Below, piece after piece: positions 38,604 to 47,924 of a DNA stretch of 64,000 bases. The notes under the pieces were generated by a model. The model saw only the letters and a program-made list of their open reading frames with translations. It did no database searches and was not told the DNA's origin. This DNA is from Aliiroseovarius zhejiangensis (GTDB taxonomy: Bacteria; Pseudomonadota; Alphaproteobacteria; Rhodobacterales; Rhodobacteraceae). Position 1 is the first letter of the stretch. The number at the start of each line of letters is the position of its first letter. Position numbers and translations under genes: made by a program. The stretch spans positions 1-64,000 of the forward strand of contig NZ_BNCH01000001.1 in assembly GCF_014656375.1 (NCBI RefSeq). Reading direction: 5' to 3'.

Positions 38604-38963
38604 TCAGAGCATGGGCGCCATGATCTCGACCTCTTCCCCACCCCGGACCGCCGTAAAAAAGCAACTCCGCCGGTTGGTGTGGCAGGCCGGACCAGTTTGA
38701 TTTACCCTCACCAGCAGACAATCCCGGTCACAATCGACACGGAAATCGACCAGCTCCTGCACGTGCCCCGATGTCTCACCCTTCACCCAGAATGCCTGCC
38801 GTGATCGCGACCAATAGGTAACGCGCCCGGTCTCCAGCGTGCGCGTCACGGCCTCTTCATTCATCCAGGCCATCATCAGAACGTCACCTGTCGCAGCATC
38901 CTGCGCAATCGCCGGGATCAACCCGTTGTCGTCATAGCGCAGACTGCCTGTCTCGAATTTCAT
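38604..38963 (-). CDS. hisI: Phosphoribosyl-AMP cyclohydrolase
   Basis: 119 residues, third enzyme of histidine synthesis, opening the purine ring of phosphoribosyl-AMP. Metal ligands are in [12 protein letters not shown] and [12 protein letters not shown], and the substrate-binding part is [25 protein letters not shown]. It is the stand-alone HisI without the HisE domain. The start at 38963 is supported by family length; no other his gene is nearby. Confidence 0.95.
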   Translation of the reverse strand: MKFETGSLRYDDNGLIPAIAQDAATGDVLMMAWMNEEAVTRTLETGRVTYWSRSRQAFWVKGETSGHVQELVDFRVDCDRDCLLVRVNQTGPACHTNRRSCFFTAVRGGEEVEIMAPML

Positions 38964-39034
38964 GGACCATCCTTTCCAATTGCCCGTCAGCACCCTATGT
39001 AGACCGGGAAACCGCGACGGAAAAGGCAGGACAG

Positions 39035-39478
39035 ATGGCCGACAGCGACCTGATCAAGCTCTATTCAAAACAGATCCTCGCCCTTGCCGCGGCAATCCCG
39101 CATCTGGGCAGCCTCGAGGCGCCGGATGGCGAAGCAAAGGCCCGGTCGCCCTTGTGCGGATCAACTGTCACGGTCGGCATCACGCTTGACGCCGGAACGA
39201 TCACGGATTTCGCGCAGAATGTGAAAGCCTGCGCCCTGGGCCAGGCGTCGGCAGCGATCCTTGGCGGCGTGGTGATCGGGCTGGACCGGGCCGCGCTGCA
39301 ACAGGGGCGTGATGCGCTGCATGCGATGCTAAGCCAGAACGGCCCGGTCCCCGCTGCGCCGTTCGAGGGTTTTGAGGTCTTGCAACCCGCGCGTGAATTC
39401 AAGAACCGCCATGCCTCGATCCTGTTGCCGTTCGACGCCACGCTGAACGCAATCGACGCTGCAATGGCGGCGGCCTGA
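39035..39478 (+). CDS. NifU/SufU-like Fe-S scaffold protein lacking third ligand cysteine
   Basis: 147 residues of the IscU/SufU fold. Cys41 (SPLCGST) and Cys66 ([10 protein letters not shown]) stand where the first two ligands of SufU stand. The usual aspartate after the first cysteine (position 43) is serine, and the third cysteine region reads [13 protein letters not shown], with His126 near the expected place. Scaffold activity is thus uncertain; a sulfur-transfer or regulatory role is possible. It stands alone, 72 bases from divergent hisI. Confidence 0.8.
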   Translation: MADSDLIKLYSKQILALAAAIPHLGSLEAPDGEAKARSPLCGSTVTVGITLDAGTITDFAQNVKACALGQASAAILGGVVIGLDRAALQQGRDALHAMLSQNGPVPAAPFEGFEVLQPAREFKNRHASILLPFDATLNAIDAAMAAA

Positions 39479-39508
39479 AAAAACCGCCGCGCTCCTGGCA
39501 GGGAGGCG
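39479..39508 (-). terminator. Predicted minus-strand terminator
   Basis: CCGCCGC (39483-39489 region) pairs with GCGGCGG (39503-39508 region), and on the minus strand the stem is followed by TTTTTT. It lies 160 bases downstream of the microprotein gene, so it probably ends that transcript. The region 39509-39667 between them shows no gene. Confidence 0.6.
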
Positions 39509-39667
39509 GCGGCAGTTGCGGCTCGGGATAAACCGTTTCGGTGCAGGAATGAGGCAAAACACCGGAACGTGGGACAGGCGACGGGCAGTGAACCGTCAGG
39601 ACGCATCGCATTTGGGACATGATGCAGTGTCCGGACCCTGAGCTGGCAGAAACTGTGGGTTTGGGGG

Positions 39668-39790
39668 TCAGATCACCCCCGGCAGGTGCAGCGCACCGAA
39701 CAGAAGAACCAACAAGGACATCCCCCCGATTGCGTCTTGCCAGATTGTGGCGGACGAACGGGACATGACGGCTTTCACATCGTGCAACAT
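39668..39790 (-). CDS. 40-residue membrane microprotein
   Basis: Start ATG 39788-39790, stop TGA 39668-39670. GGAG lies upstream at proper distance (GGAGACACCCC, then ATG). The product has a charged N-terminal part (MLHDVKAVMSRSSATIW), then a hydrophobic helix with SLLVLLFGALHLPG. Similar short proteins, with a tryptophan-Gln-Asp-Ala element before one helix, are known to me in Roseobacters but have no function. A minus-strand terminator follows at 39479-39508 and an array of GAAC repeats lies upstream at 39883-39917. Confidence 0.65.
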   Translation of the reverse strand: MLHDVKAVMSRSSATIWQDAIGGMSLLVLLFGALHLPGVI

Positions 39791-39882
39791 GGGGTGTCTC
39801 CTGCTCTCGATCTCGGTGGCATTTCGGGGCTGCCATCCGCTTTGTTGCTACTTTGTTCGCATATTCTTAACGGTTTTGTAAA

Positions 39883-39917
39883 GAACTTTTTAAGAACATT
39901 TGTGAACTTATGAGAAC
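39883..39917. promoter_or_regulatory. Array of four GAAC repeats, LexA-like
   Basis: GAAC occurs at 39883-39886, 39894-39897, 39904-39907 and 39914-39917. The first pair is spaced by exactly seven bases, matching the alphaproteobacterial SOS box GAAC-N7-GAAC (GTTC-N7-GTTC on the other strand); the next spacings are six. The repeat length of about 10.5 puts all copies on one face of the helix. It lies 93 bases upstream of the microprotein and just after the 3' end of recG. Confidence 0.5.
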
Positions 39918-39924
39918 AAACGGC

Positions 39925-42015
39925 TTAACCCACTGAAATCAAACGGATCGCTTCGTCCTGACGCATCAGCCACAAAAGCACCCGCGCCGCGTGGCCCCGT
40001 AGCGTGGTCAGATCCGGGTCTTGTTGCAGCAATAGCCGCGCGTCTTTCTGTGCCACAGCCATCAGCCCCGCCTGATGTTCCAGATCACCGACCCAGAAGC
40101 GCGGCAGGCCGGATTGCGCCGTGCCCAGCACATCGCCCGCCCCGCGCATTTCAAGATCAGCTTCAGAAATCACGAACCCGTCTTCCGTGTCGCGCATCAC
40201 CGCCAACCGTTTCTCGCCCCCTTCCGTCAACGGAGGTTGATACATCAAAAGACACGTCGAGGCCGCCTGCCCCCGCCCCACGCGCCCGCGCAGTTGGTGC
40301 AGTTGGGCCAGCCCGAAATGTTCCGCCCGTTCGATCACCATGATCGAGGCATTGGGCACGTCCACGCCCACCTCGATCACCGTGGTCGCGACCAGCAGCT
40401 TGGTGCGCCCGGCGACGAAATCCGCCATCGCAGCGTCCTTTTCTACGAGCGGCATCTGGCCGTGAACCATGCCCACCATGCCCTCGCCCAGGGCGGCGCG
40501 CAGGTGTTTGAATCGTTCCTCCGCGGCGGTCAGGTCCATGACCTCGCTTTCATCGACCAGCGGGCAGACCCAATAGGCTTGCGCGCCATCGGCCATCGCG
40601 CGACGCAGGCGTTCGACCACCTCGTCGATCCGGCCCGATGACACCAGAACCGTCTTGATCGGCTTTCGCCCCGGCGGTTTCTCATCCAAGACCGAGACAT
40701 CCATATCCCCATATTGCGCCAGCGCCAGACTGCGTGGGATGGGCGTCGCGGTCATCACCAGCACATCCGCCGCTTGCCCCTTCGCGCCCAGCTCCATCCG
40801 CTGTGCGACGCCAAAGCGGTGCTGTTCATCGACGATGGCGAGCCGAAGATCGTGGAACTCCACGTCTTTCTGGAACACCGCATGGGTGCCGACCAGAATG
40901 TGAATGTCGCCACGCGCCAATGCCTCCAGTTTCGCGCGCCGCTCGGCGCCCTTGTCACGCCCGGTCAGGATCTCGACCACCACGCCCGCGGCATCCGCCA
41001 AGGGGCGCAGCCCTTCCAAATGCTGACGGGCCAGAATTTCGGTGGGGGCCATCATGACGCCCTGCCCGCCCGCCTCGACCGCGATCAGAAGCGACAGCAG
41101 CGCGACCAGCGTCTTGCCCGACCCCACATCGCCCTGCAACAGCCGGTTCATCCGCTTGCCCGAGGCTAGATCGGCGCTGATTTCTTCGACCGCGCGGGTC
41201 TGGGCGCCGGTCGGTTTGTAGGGCAGTGCGGCCAGCACCTTGGCCTGCAAATCGCCCGTGCCGACGCTGACCCGCCCCTTACCCCGCCTGACCTTGGCGC
41301 GGGCCAGTGCCAGCGTCAGCTGGTGGGCAAAAAACTCATCATAGGCCAGCCGCCGGCGCGCGGGCGATTGGGGCGACAGGTCATCGACGCCCTCGGGCGC
41401 ATGGGCCGCCATCAGCGCCTCATGCCAATCGGGCCAATGTTCGCGCGCTTTCAGTTCGGGGTCGATCCATTCCTTGAGGATGGGCAGCCGGGTCAGCACC
41501 TCGCCCACGCCCTTGGCGATGACGCGCCCGGTGACCCCGGCGGTCAAGCGATAGACGGGTTCGAAATCGGGGATGCTGGCGGCCTCGGCCGGGGTCATGA
41601 TATAGTCAGGATGAACGATTTGCAGCTTGCCGTCGAAGCTTTCCACCTTGCCCGACACAACGCGCGCCGCCCCTTCGGGCAGTTGCTTTTGCAGCCAGGG
41701 GCCATTGGCGTGAAAGAATACCAGTTCGAACGTGGTCAGGGGGTCACGAACCTCGACCCGGTAGGGTGCGGTGCGGGTGCGGCCCGGCCGGTGCTGCCCC
41801 ACCTCGATTTCCACGGTCGCCATGTCGCCCGGCTGCACCTCGGTGATCGAGGCGCGGAATTTGCGGTCGATACCAGCATGAGGCAGCCAGAACAGCAGGT
41901 CGCGCGGCCGTTCAATCCCCAATGTACCCAATGCCTTGGCGGTCTTCTCCCCGATGCCGCCAAGTGTTTCCAGATCGGCAAACAGAGGAAACAGGATCTC
42001 GGGCCGGGTTGCCAT
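39925..42015 (-). CDS. recG: ATP-dependent DNA helicase RecG
   Basis: 696 residues, remodels stalled replication forks and branched DNA. N-terminal wedge/OB domain (about 1-250), then helicase motifs: Walker A GDVGSGKT, box II LAIVDEQHRFG (the DEQH form), motif III TATPIPRS, motif VI HQLRGRVGRG. TSCLLMYQPPLTEGGEKRL and the GAGDVLGTAQSG wedge-helix signature follow. It is 3 bases downstream of ligA, so the two repair genes are probably co-transcribed. Confidence 0.96.
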   Translation of the reverse strand: MATRPEILFPLFADLETLGGIGEKTAKALGTLGIERPRDLLFWLPHAGIDRKFRASITEVQPGDMATVEIEVGQHRPGRTRTAPYRVEVRDPLTTFELVFFHANGPWLQKQLPEGAARVVSGKVESFDGKLQIVHPDYIMTPAEAASIPDFEPVYRLTAGVTGRVIAKGVGEVLTRLPILKEWIDPELKAREHWPDWHEALMAAHAPEGVDDLSPQSPARRRLAYDEFFAHQLTLALARAKVRRGKGRVSVGTGDLQAKVLAALPYKPTGAQTRAVEEISADLASGKRMNRLLQGDVGSGKTLVALLSLLIAVEAGGQGVMMAPTEILARQHLEGLRPLADAAGVVVEILTGRDKGAERRAKLEALARGDIHILVGTHAVFQKDVEFHDLRLAIVDEQHRFGVAQRMELGAKGQAADVLVMTATPIPRSLALAQYGDMDVSVLDEKPPGRKPIKTVLVSSGRIDEVVERLRRAMADGAQAYWVCPLVDESEVMDLTAAEERFKHLRAALGEGMVGMVHGQMPLVEKDAAMADFVAGRTKLLVATTVIEVGVDVPNASIMVIERAEHFGLAQLHQLRGRVGRGQAASTCLLMYQPPLTEGGEKRLAVMRDTEDGFVISEADLEMRGAGDVLGTAQSGLPRFWVGDLEHQAGLMAVAQKDARLLLQQDPDLTTLRGHAARVLLWLMRQDEAIRLISVG

Positions 42016-42018
42016 GGC

Positions 42019-44253
<2,235 letters not shown>

Positions 44254-44343
44254 TCATTTCATCCCGTTGCCTGCGTGTGAGCTATTGCCCAGCCCGGTCA
44301 CAGTGCCTAAGTTTCGCTGGGTACTGCCGGGGAACGGGTTTAC

Positions 44344-45087
44344 ATGACCGAACACGACGAACACGCAAAGCGCAAGCGGCGTCCGTTTGCCGGGCTGCGC
44401 AACAACTTCCTTGCCGGGCTTGTTGTCGTGGTCCCGATTGCCGTGACCATGTGGCTGATCTGGACCTTTGTCGGCTGGATCGACAGCTGGGTTCTGCCCT
44501 TCGTGCCTGCCCGGTATCATCCGGATGAACTGATCAACACGTTTTTCGGCGACAGCGAATGGTTCAAGATGCTGTTCGGCGAGGACGTACGCATCAATGT
44601 GCGCGGCTTGGGTGTGGTTGTGTTCCTGCTGTTCACCGTGCTGGTGGGCTGGATCGCCAAGGGTCTGATCGGACGGTCGTTCATCGCTTGGGGCGAAGGC
44701 CTGGTCGACCGGATGCCGGTTGTTCGCTCGCTGTATAACGGGCTCAAGCAGATTGCCGAGACCATTTTCAGCCAATCAACCGAGACCAAGTTCGACAAGG
44801 CCTGTCTGGTCGAATACCCGCGCAAAGGGATCTGGGCCATCGCCTTCATCTCGACCAAGGCCAAGGGCGAGATTGACGCACGGATCCCGGTGGACGAGGA
44901 TATTATCTCGGTCTTTTTGCCTACCACGCCCAACCCCACGTCGGGTTTCTTGCTGTTCGTGCCGCGCCATTCGGTGATCGAACTTTCGATGACGGTCGAA
45001 GATGCCGCAAAGCTGGTCATCTCGGCGGGGCTTGTCTATCCCAATGGAAAAGATCCGAAGACACCCCCTGAAAGTGCAACTAAATGA
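44344..45087 (+). CDS. DUF502 family membrane protein
   Basis: 247 residues with two membrane helices (FLAGLVVVVPIAVTMWLIWTFVGW and GLGVVVFLLFTVLVGWIAKG), then a soluble domain with the family landmarks RMPVVRSLYNGLKQIAETIF and LPTTPNPTSGFLLFVPRHSV. Function unknown. Its stop overlaps the ATG of the LysE-type gene by 4 bases. The N-terminus is strongly basic (AKRKRRPF). Confidence 0.88.
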   Translation: MTEHDEHAKRKRRPFAGLRNNFLAGLVVVVPIAVTMWLIWTFVGWIDSWVLPFVPARYHPDELINTFFGDSEWFKMLFGEDVRINVRGLGVVVFLLFTVLVGWIAKGLIGRSFIAWGEGLVDRMPVVRSLYNGLKQIAETIFSQSTETKFDKACLVEYPRKGIWAIAFISTKAKGEIDARIPVDEDIISVFLPTTPNPTSGFLLFVPRHSVIELSMTVEDAAKLVISAGLVYPNGKDPKTPPESATK

Positions 45088-45722
45088 CCCATCTGGCCAC
45101 GCCCGCGATCACAGGTTTTGCAACGGGGTTTTCCCTGATCCTTGCCATCGGCGCACAGAACGCGTTTGTGCTGCGGCAAGGCCTGTTGCGCCAGCATGTG
45201 TTTTGGTTGTGTCTGTTCTGTGCGGCTTCGGACGCGCTGTTGATTGCTGCCGGTGTGCTTGGCTTCGGGGCGCTGGTCGAGGCCTGGCCCCGCCTGCCCC
45301 TGATCATGGCGCTGGCAGGGGCGGGCTTTCTGATCATCTACGGGGCGATGCGGTTTCATGCGGCGATCAAGGGCGCCTACGAGATGGAGATCGCGGGGAA
45401 ATCCCGATCCCTTGGCGCCGTGATCGCCATTGCCGCCGCCTTCACCTGGGCCAATCCGCATGTCTATCTGGACACGCTGGGCCTGATCGGGGCGATTTCG
45501 ACATCATATCCCGACTGGGCACAGAGGATTGCGTTTGGCGCGGGTGCCGTGACCTCCAGCTTCGTCTTTTTCTTCTCTCTGGGCTATGGCGCGCGCCTGC
45601 TTGCGCCGATCATGCAGAAACCCGGCGCATGGCGGGTGCTGGATGTCGTGATCGGATTGACCATGTGGGTGATTGCGGCAGGTCTGATCCGGGGCGTGGT
45701 CACGGGGTCGATCGGCGGTTAG
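45084..45722 (+). CDS. LysE/ArgO family amino-acid exporter
   Basis: 212 residues, about six membrane helices. The signature ILAIGAQNAFVLRQGLLRQHV near residue 20 and WANPHVYLDTLGLIG near 120 place it with ArgO/LysE exporters of basic amino acids; individual substrate not proven. Coupled to the DUF502 gene and converging with the patatin-like gene with a 4-base overlap. Confidence 0.9.
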   Translation: MTHLATPAITGFATGFSLILAIGAQNAFVLRQGLLRQHVFWLCLFCAASDALLIAAGVLGFGALVEAWPRLPLIMALAGAGFLIIYGAMRFHAAIKGAYEMEIAGKSRSLGAVIAIAAAFTWANPHVYLDTLGLIGAISTSYPDWAQRIAFGAGAVTSSFVFFFSLGYGARLLAPIMQKPGAWRVLDVVIGLTMWVIAAGLIRGVVTGSIGG

Positions 45723-46771
45723 CCGAACATTTCTTCCAGATCGACGGTGCCGCGCAGGTTCAGATCCGCGCGATGGGCGTCCAAAAATGCACCTGCCGCC
45801 GCCCGTCCGGCATCCTTCAACCGATGCAGCGTCACCGAGGACGGCACCAGCTTGGTCGCGGTGCTGAGATCACGCATCAGTTCATCATCCGAAATCATGT
45901 GGACGAGTACATCACGCATCTGACCGGGTGACAATTGCCCCGACGCAATCAGCCGCTTGACGAAACTGATCGCCCGAAGCTCGCGCAAAAGCGAGGAATT
46001 GAAGCTGATTTCATTGATCCGGTTCTGGATATCCGCGCCGTTGCGCGGAATATCATGTCGATACAAAGGATTGATGTTCACCACCACGATATCGGCGGGC
46101 AAGGCCGGGTCGAACAGCGGAAACAGCGCTGGATTGCCGGTATAGCCGCCATCCCAGAACGCCTCGTCCGTGCCGGTTTTCGGATCGACCATCTCGACGG
46201 CCTGGAACACCGTGGGCAGGCAGGCCGACGCCAGAATAGCATCTGTGCTGATCTCGTCGCCGCCAAAGACCCGGATTTTGCCCGTGCGCACATTGGTGGC
46301 CGAGACATTCAGGCGCGGGCCGATATCGGCGCAGACCTTGTCATAATCGAAATCCGCAATGATATCGCGCAAGGGGTTCTTGTAGAACGGCCCATAGGCA
46401 TAGGGGCTGACGACGCGACTTGCCATGTCGGCCCATATGAACATGGGCGAGGCCTGAAACGCCTGGCTGATCAGCTCGTTCTGCGGGGCAAATTGTGCAA
46501 ACCACGAGGTCAGGCGCAGGTCATGCACCCCGGCCACCTTGTGCCACAGCGCATCAAGATTGGCGCGCGCCGCATCACGATCCTGCCCCTTGCCATCGGC
46601 CACCAATCCGGCTTTCAGCGCCGCCCCGTTGAGCGCGCCCGCCGAGGTGCCCGAGATCCCGGCGATCTCGATCCCGTCGTCTTCCAGCAGGCGGTCCAAT
46701 ACGCCCCAGGTGAAGGCGCCGTGGGCACCCCCGCCCTGAAGGGCCAGATTGATACGTTTTGGTTGTGCCAT
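45719..46771 (-). CDS. Patatin-like phospholipase
   Basis: 350 residues. Ser-Asp dyad hydrolase: the oxyanion loop is LQGGGAHGAF at about 10-19, nucleophile is in GISGTSAGALNG, and the catalytic aspartate is in FWDGGYTGNP. No signal peptide, so probably a cytoplasmic or membrane-associated lipid acyl hydrolase. It is 6 bases downstream of bdhA on the same strand, so a link to PHB-granule or lipid metabolism is plausible but inferred. Confidence 0.9.
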   Translation of the reverse strand: MAQPKRINLALQGGGAHGAFTWGVLDRLLEDDGIEIAGISGTSAGALNGAALKAGLVADGKGQDRDAARANLDALWHKVAGVHDLRLTSWFAQFAPQNELISQAFQASPMFIWADMASRVVSPYAYGPFYKNPLRDIIADFDYDKVCADIGPRLNVSATNVRTGKIRVFGGDEISTDAILASACLPTVFQAVEMVDPKTGTDEAFWDGGYTGNPALFPLFDPALPADIVVVNINPLYRHDIPRNGADIQNRINEISFNSSLLRELRAISFVKRLIASGQLSPGQMRDVLVHMISDDELMRDLSTATKLVPSSVTLHRLKDAGRAAAGAFLDAHRADLNLRGTVDLEEMFG

Positions 46772-46777
46772 TTCGGG

Positions 46778-47563
46778 TTAAAGCGCCGTCCAGCCGCCAT
46801 CGACCGATATCGTGGTGCCGGTGATCTGCGCTGCCGCGTCCGAGCACAGAAAGACCGCTGTGCCGCCCATCTGTTCGACCGTGGCGAATTCTTTCGACGG
46901 TTGGCGGGCCAGCATGACATCGCGCACCACCTCGTCCCGGCCCATGTTGTGGGTCTTCATTTGGTCTGGGATCTGCGCCTCAACCAGCGGGGTCAACACA
47001 TAGCCGGGGCAGATCGCATTGCTGGTGATCGGGTCCTCGGCGGTTTCCAACCCGACCGTCTTGGTCAGACCGACAATCCCGTGCTTGGCCGCGATATAGG
47101 CGGATTTAAAGGGCGAGGCTGTCAGACCATGGGCCGAAGCGATGTTGATCACCCGTCCCCAGCCCGCCTTGCGCATCATCGGCAGCGCCGCCGCAATCGT
47201 GTGAAACGCCGAGGTCAGGTTGATCGCGATGATCGCATCCCATTTGTCGGTCGGAAAATCCTCGATCGGGGCCACATGCTGAATGCCTGCGTTGTTGATC
47301 AGAATGTCGCACTGCCCGGCTTTCTCGATCAAGGCGCGACATTGATCGCCCTTCGACATATCCGCCTGAATATAGCGCGCGGTGACACCGAATTCCTTGG
47401 AAATTTCAGCCGCCAGTGCGTGATCATCGTCACTATCGGTGAACGAGTTCAGAACGACATCCGCACCGGCCCGCGCCAGTTCGCGCGCGATCCCCAACCC
47501 GATGCCCGAGTTCGATCCGGTGATGACGGCGGTTTTTCCGTTCAGCGACGTGGTGATGGCCAT
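46778..47563 (-). CDS. bdhA: 3-Hydroxybutyrate dehydrogenase
   Basis: 261 residues, short-chain dehydrogenase oxidising D-3-hydroxybutyrate to acetoacetate with NAD. Cofactor motif is TGSNSGIGLGIA, and the catalytic Ser/Tyr/Lys are in NIASAHGL and SAYIAAKHG. ICPGYVLTPLVEAQI and the C-terminal GTTISVDGGWTAL are typical of 3-hydroxybutyrate dehydrogenases. The start at 47563 follows AAAGGGA. Probably a two-gene transcript with the patatin lipase for use of PHB-derived monomer. Confidence 0.93.
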   Translation of the reverse strand: MAITTSLNGKTAVITGSNSGIGLGIARELARAGADVVLNSFTDSDDDHALAAEISKEFGVTARYIQADMSKGDQCRALIEKAGQCDILINNAGIQHVAPIEDFPTDKWDAIIAINLTSAFHTIAAALPMMRKAGWGRVINIASAHGLTASPFKSAYIAAKHGIVGLTKTVGLETAEDPITSNAICPGYVLTPLVEAQIPDQMKTHNMGRDEVVRDVMLARQPSKEFATVEQMGGTAVFLCSDAAAQITGTTISVDGGWTAL

Positions 47564-47589
47564 GGTGGTCCCTTTCAGACGACTGTTGT

Positions 47590-47598
47590 TGCGATGCA
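47590..47598 (-). promoter_or_regulatory. Possible PhaR-like operator near bdhA start
   Basis: TGCGATGCA is a short palindrome (TGC-N3-GCA) 27 bases before the start codon of bdhA. PhaR regulators of PHB metabolism in related bacteria bind TGC/GCA-type palindromes. A nine-base match is common by chance. Confidence 0.25.
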
Positions 47599-47734
47599 GC
47601 ATAACCCAATGTCTTTCGGACGCCAGTGGTTTCCCACCCGCAATCCCGCGGCGGGCCAGGTTGGTTTTGTGTCAGAGACCTGCACCCGATTCTCGTGCTT
47701 CGGGCCGCCGCGAAAGCACCCGGTTTTCAGCCAT

Positions 47735-47810
47735 AAAAAAAACGCCCGCACGAAGCGGGCGTTAAGTTATTGAGGCAGGTTTCATACAGGCAAGAAACCT
47801 ATCGAGCAGT
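47735..47810 (-). ncRNA. Predicted 76-nt small RNA with own promoter and terminator
   Basis: No protein gene fits this stretch. A minus-strand promoter (47817-47845) predicts a start at A47810. The transcript would contain a hairpin with 7-base stem AGGTTTC/GAAACCT (47777-47783 with 47794-47800, loop 10) and a short linker. It ends in a Rho-independent terminator with stem AACGCCCGC/GCGGGCGTT (47741-47763) and an eight-base T run. An alternative reading is a leader that stops transcription before bdhA (start 47563). It is not recognised as a named RNA. A tiny 7-codon frame exists inside but lacks a ribosome site. Confidence 0.6.
47741..47763 (-). terminator. Terminator of the small RNA
   Basis: The 9-base perfect stem AACGCCCGC/GCGGGCGTT has a 5-base loop and is followed on the minus strand by a T tract (47742 down to 47735). 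No protein gene ends upstream of it on this strand, which is why it marks an RNA. Confidence 0.85.
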
Positions 47811-47816
47811 GACCCC

Positions 47817-47845
47817 TTTATAAGCGGTCCGGCGCCACGTTCCAA
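47817..47845 (-). promoter_or_regulatory. Housekeeping-type promoter of the small RNA
   Basis: On the minus strand TTGGAA (47845-47840) and TATAAA (47822-47817) are spaced by exactly 17 bases. It points away from the peptide-binding-protein gene. Confidence 0.6.
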
Positions 47846-47854
47846 GCTAAAAGT

Positions 47855-47883
47855 TTGAAAAGACTATTTTCCGCCTCTAAAGT
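47855..47883 (+). promoter_or_regulatory. Possible promoter of the peptide-binding protein gene
   Basis: TTGAAA (47855-47860) and TAAAGT (47878-47883), 17 bases apart, lie about 40 bases upstream of the ATG at 47925. The core is moderately good and back to back with the small-RNA promoter. Confidence 0.4.
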
Positions 47884-47924
47884 TTCCCCAAATCAATTCA
47901 GGGATGTGAAGGAAAACGACGTTG

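Noticed and set aside
47764-47787. Tiny 7-codon frame inside the predicted small RNA
   Set aside because: The ATG lies in the hairpin and has no ribosome site; the stop is just before the terminator, so it is more likely chance than a leader peptide.
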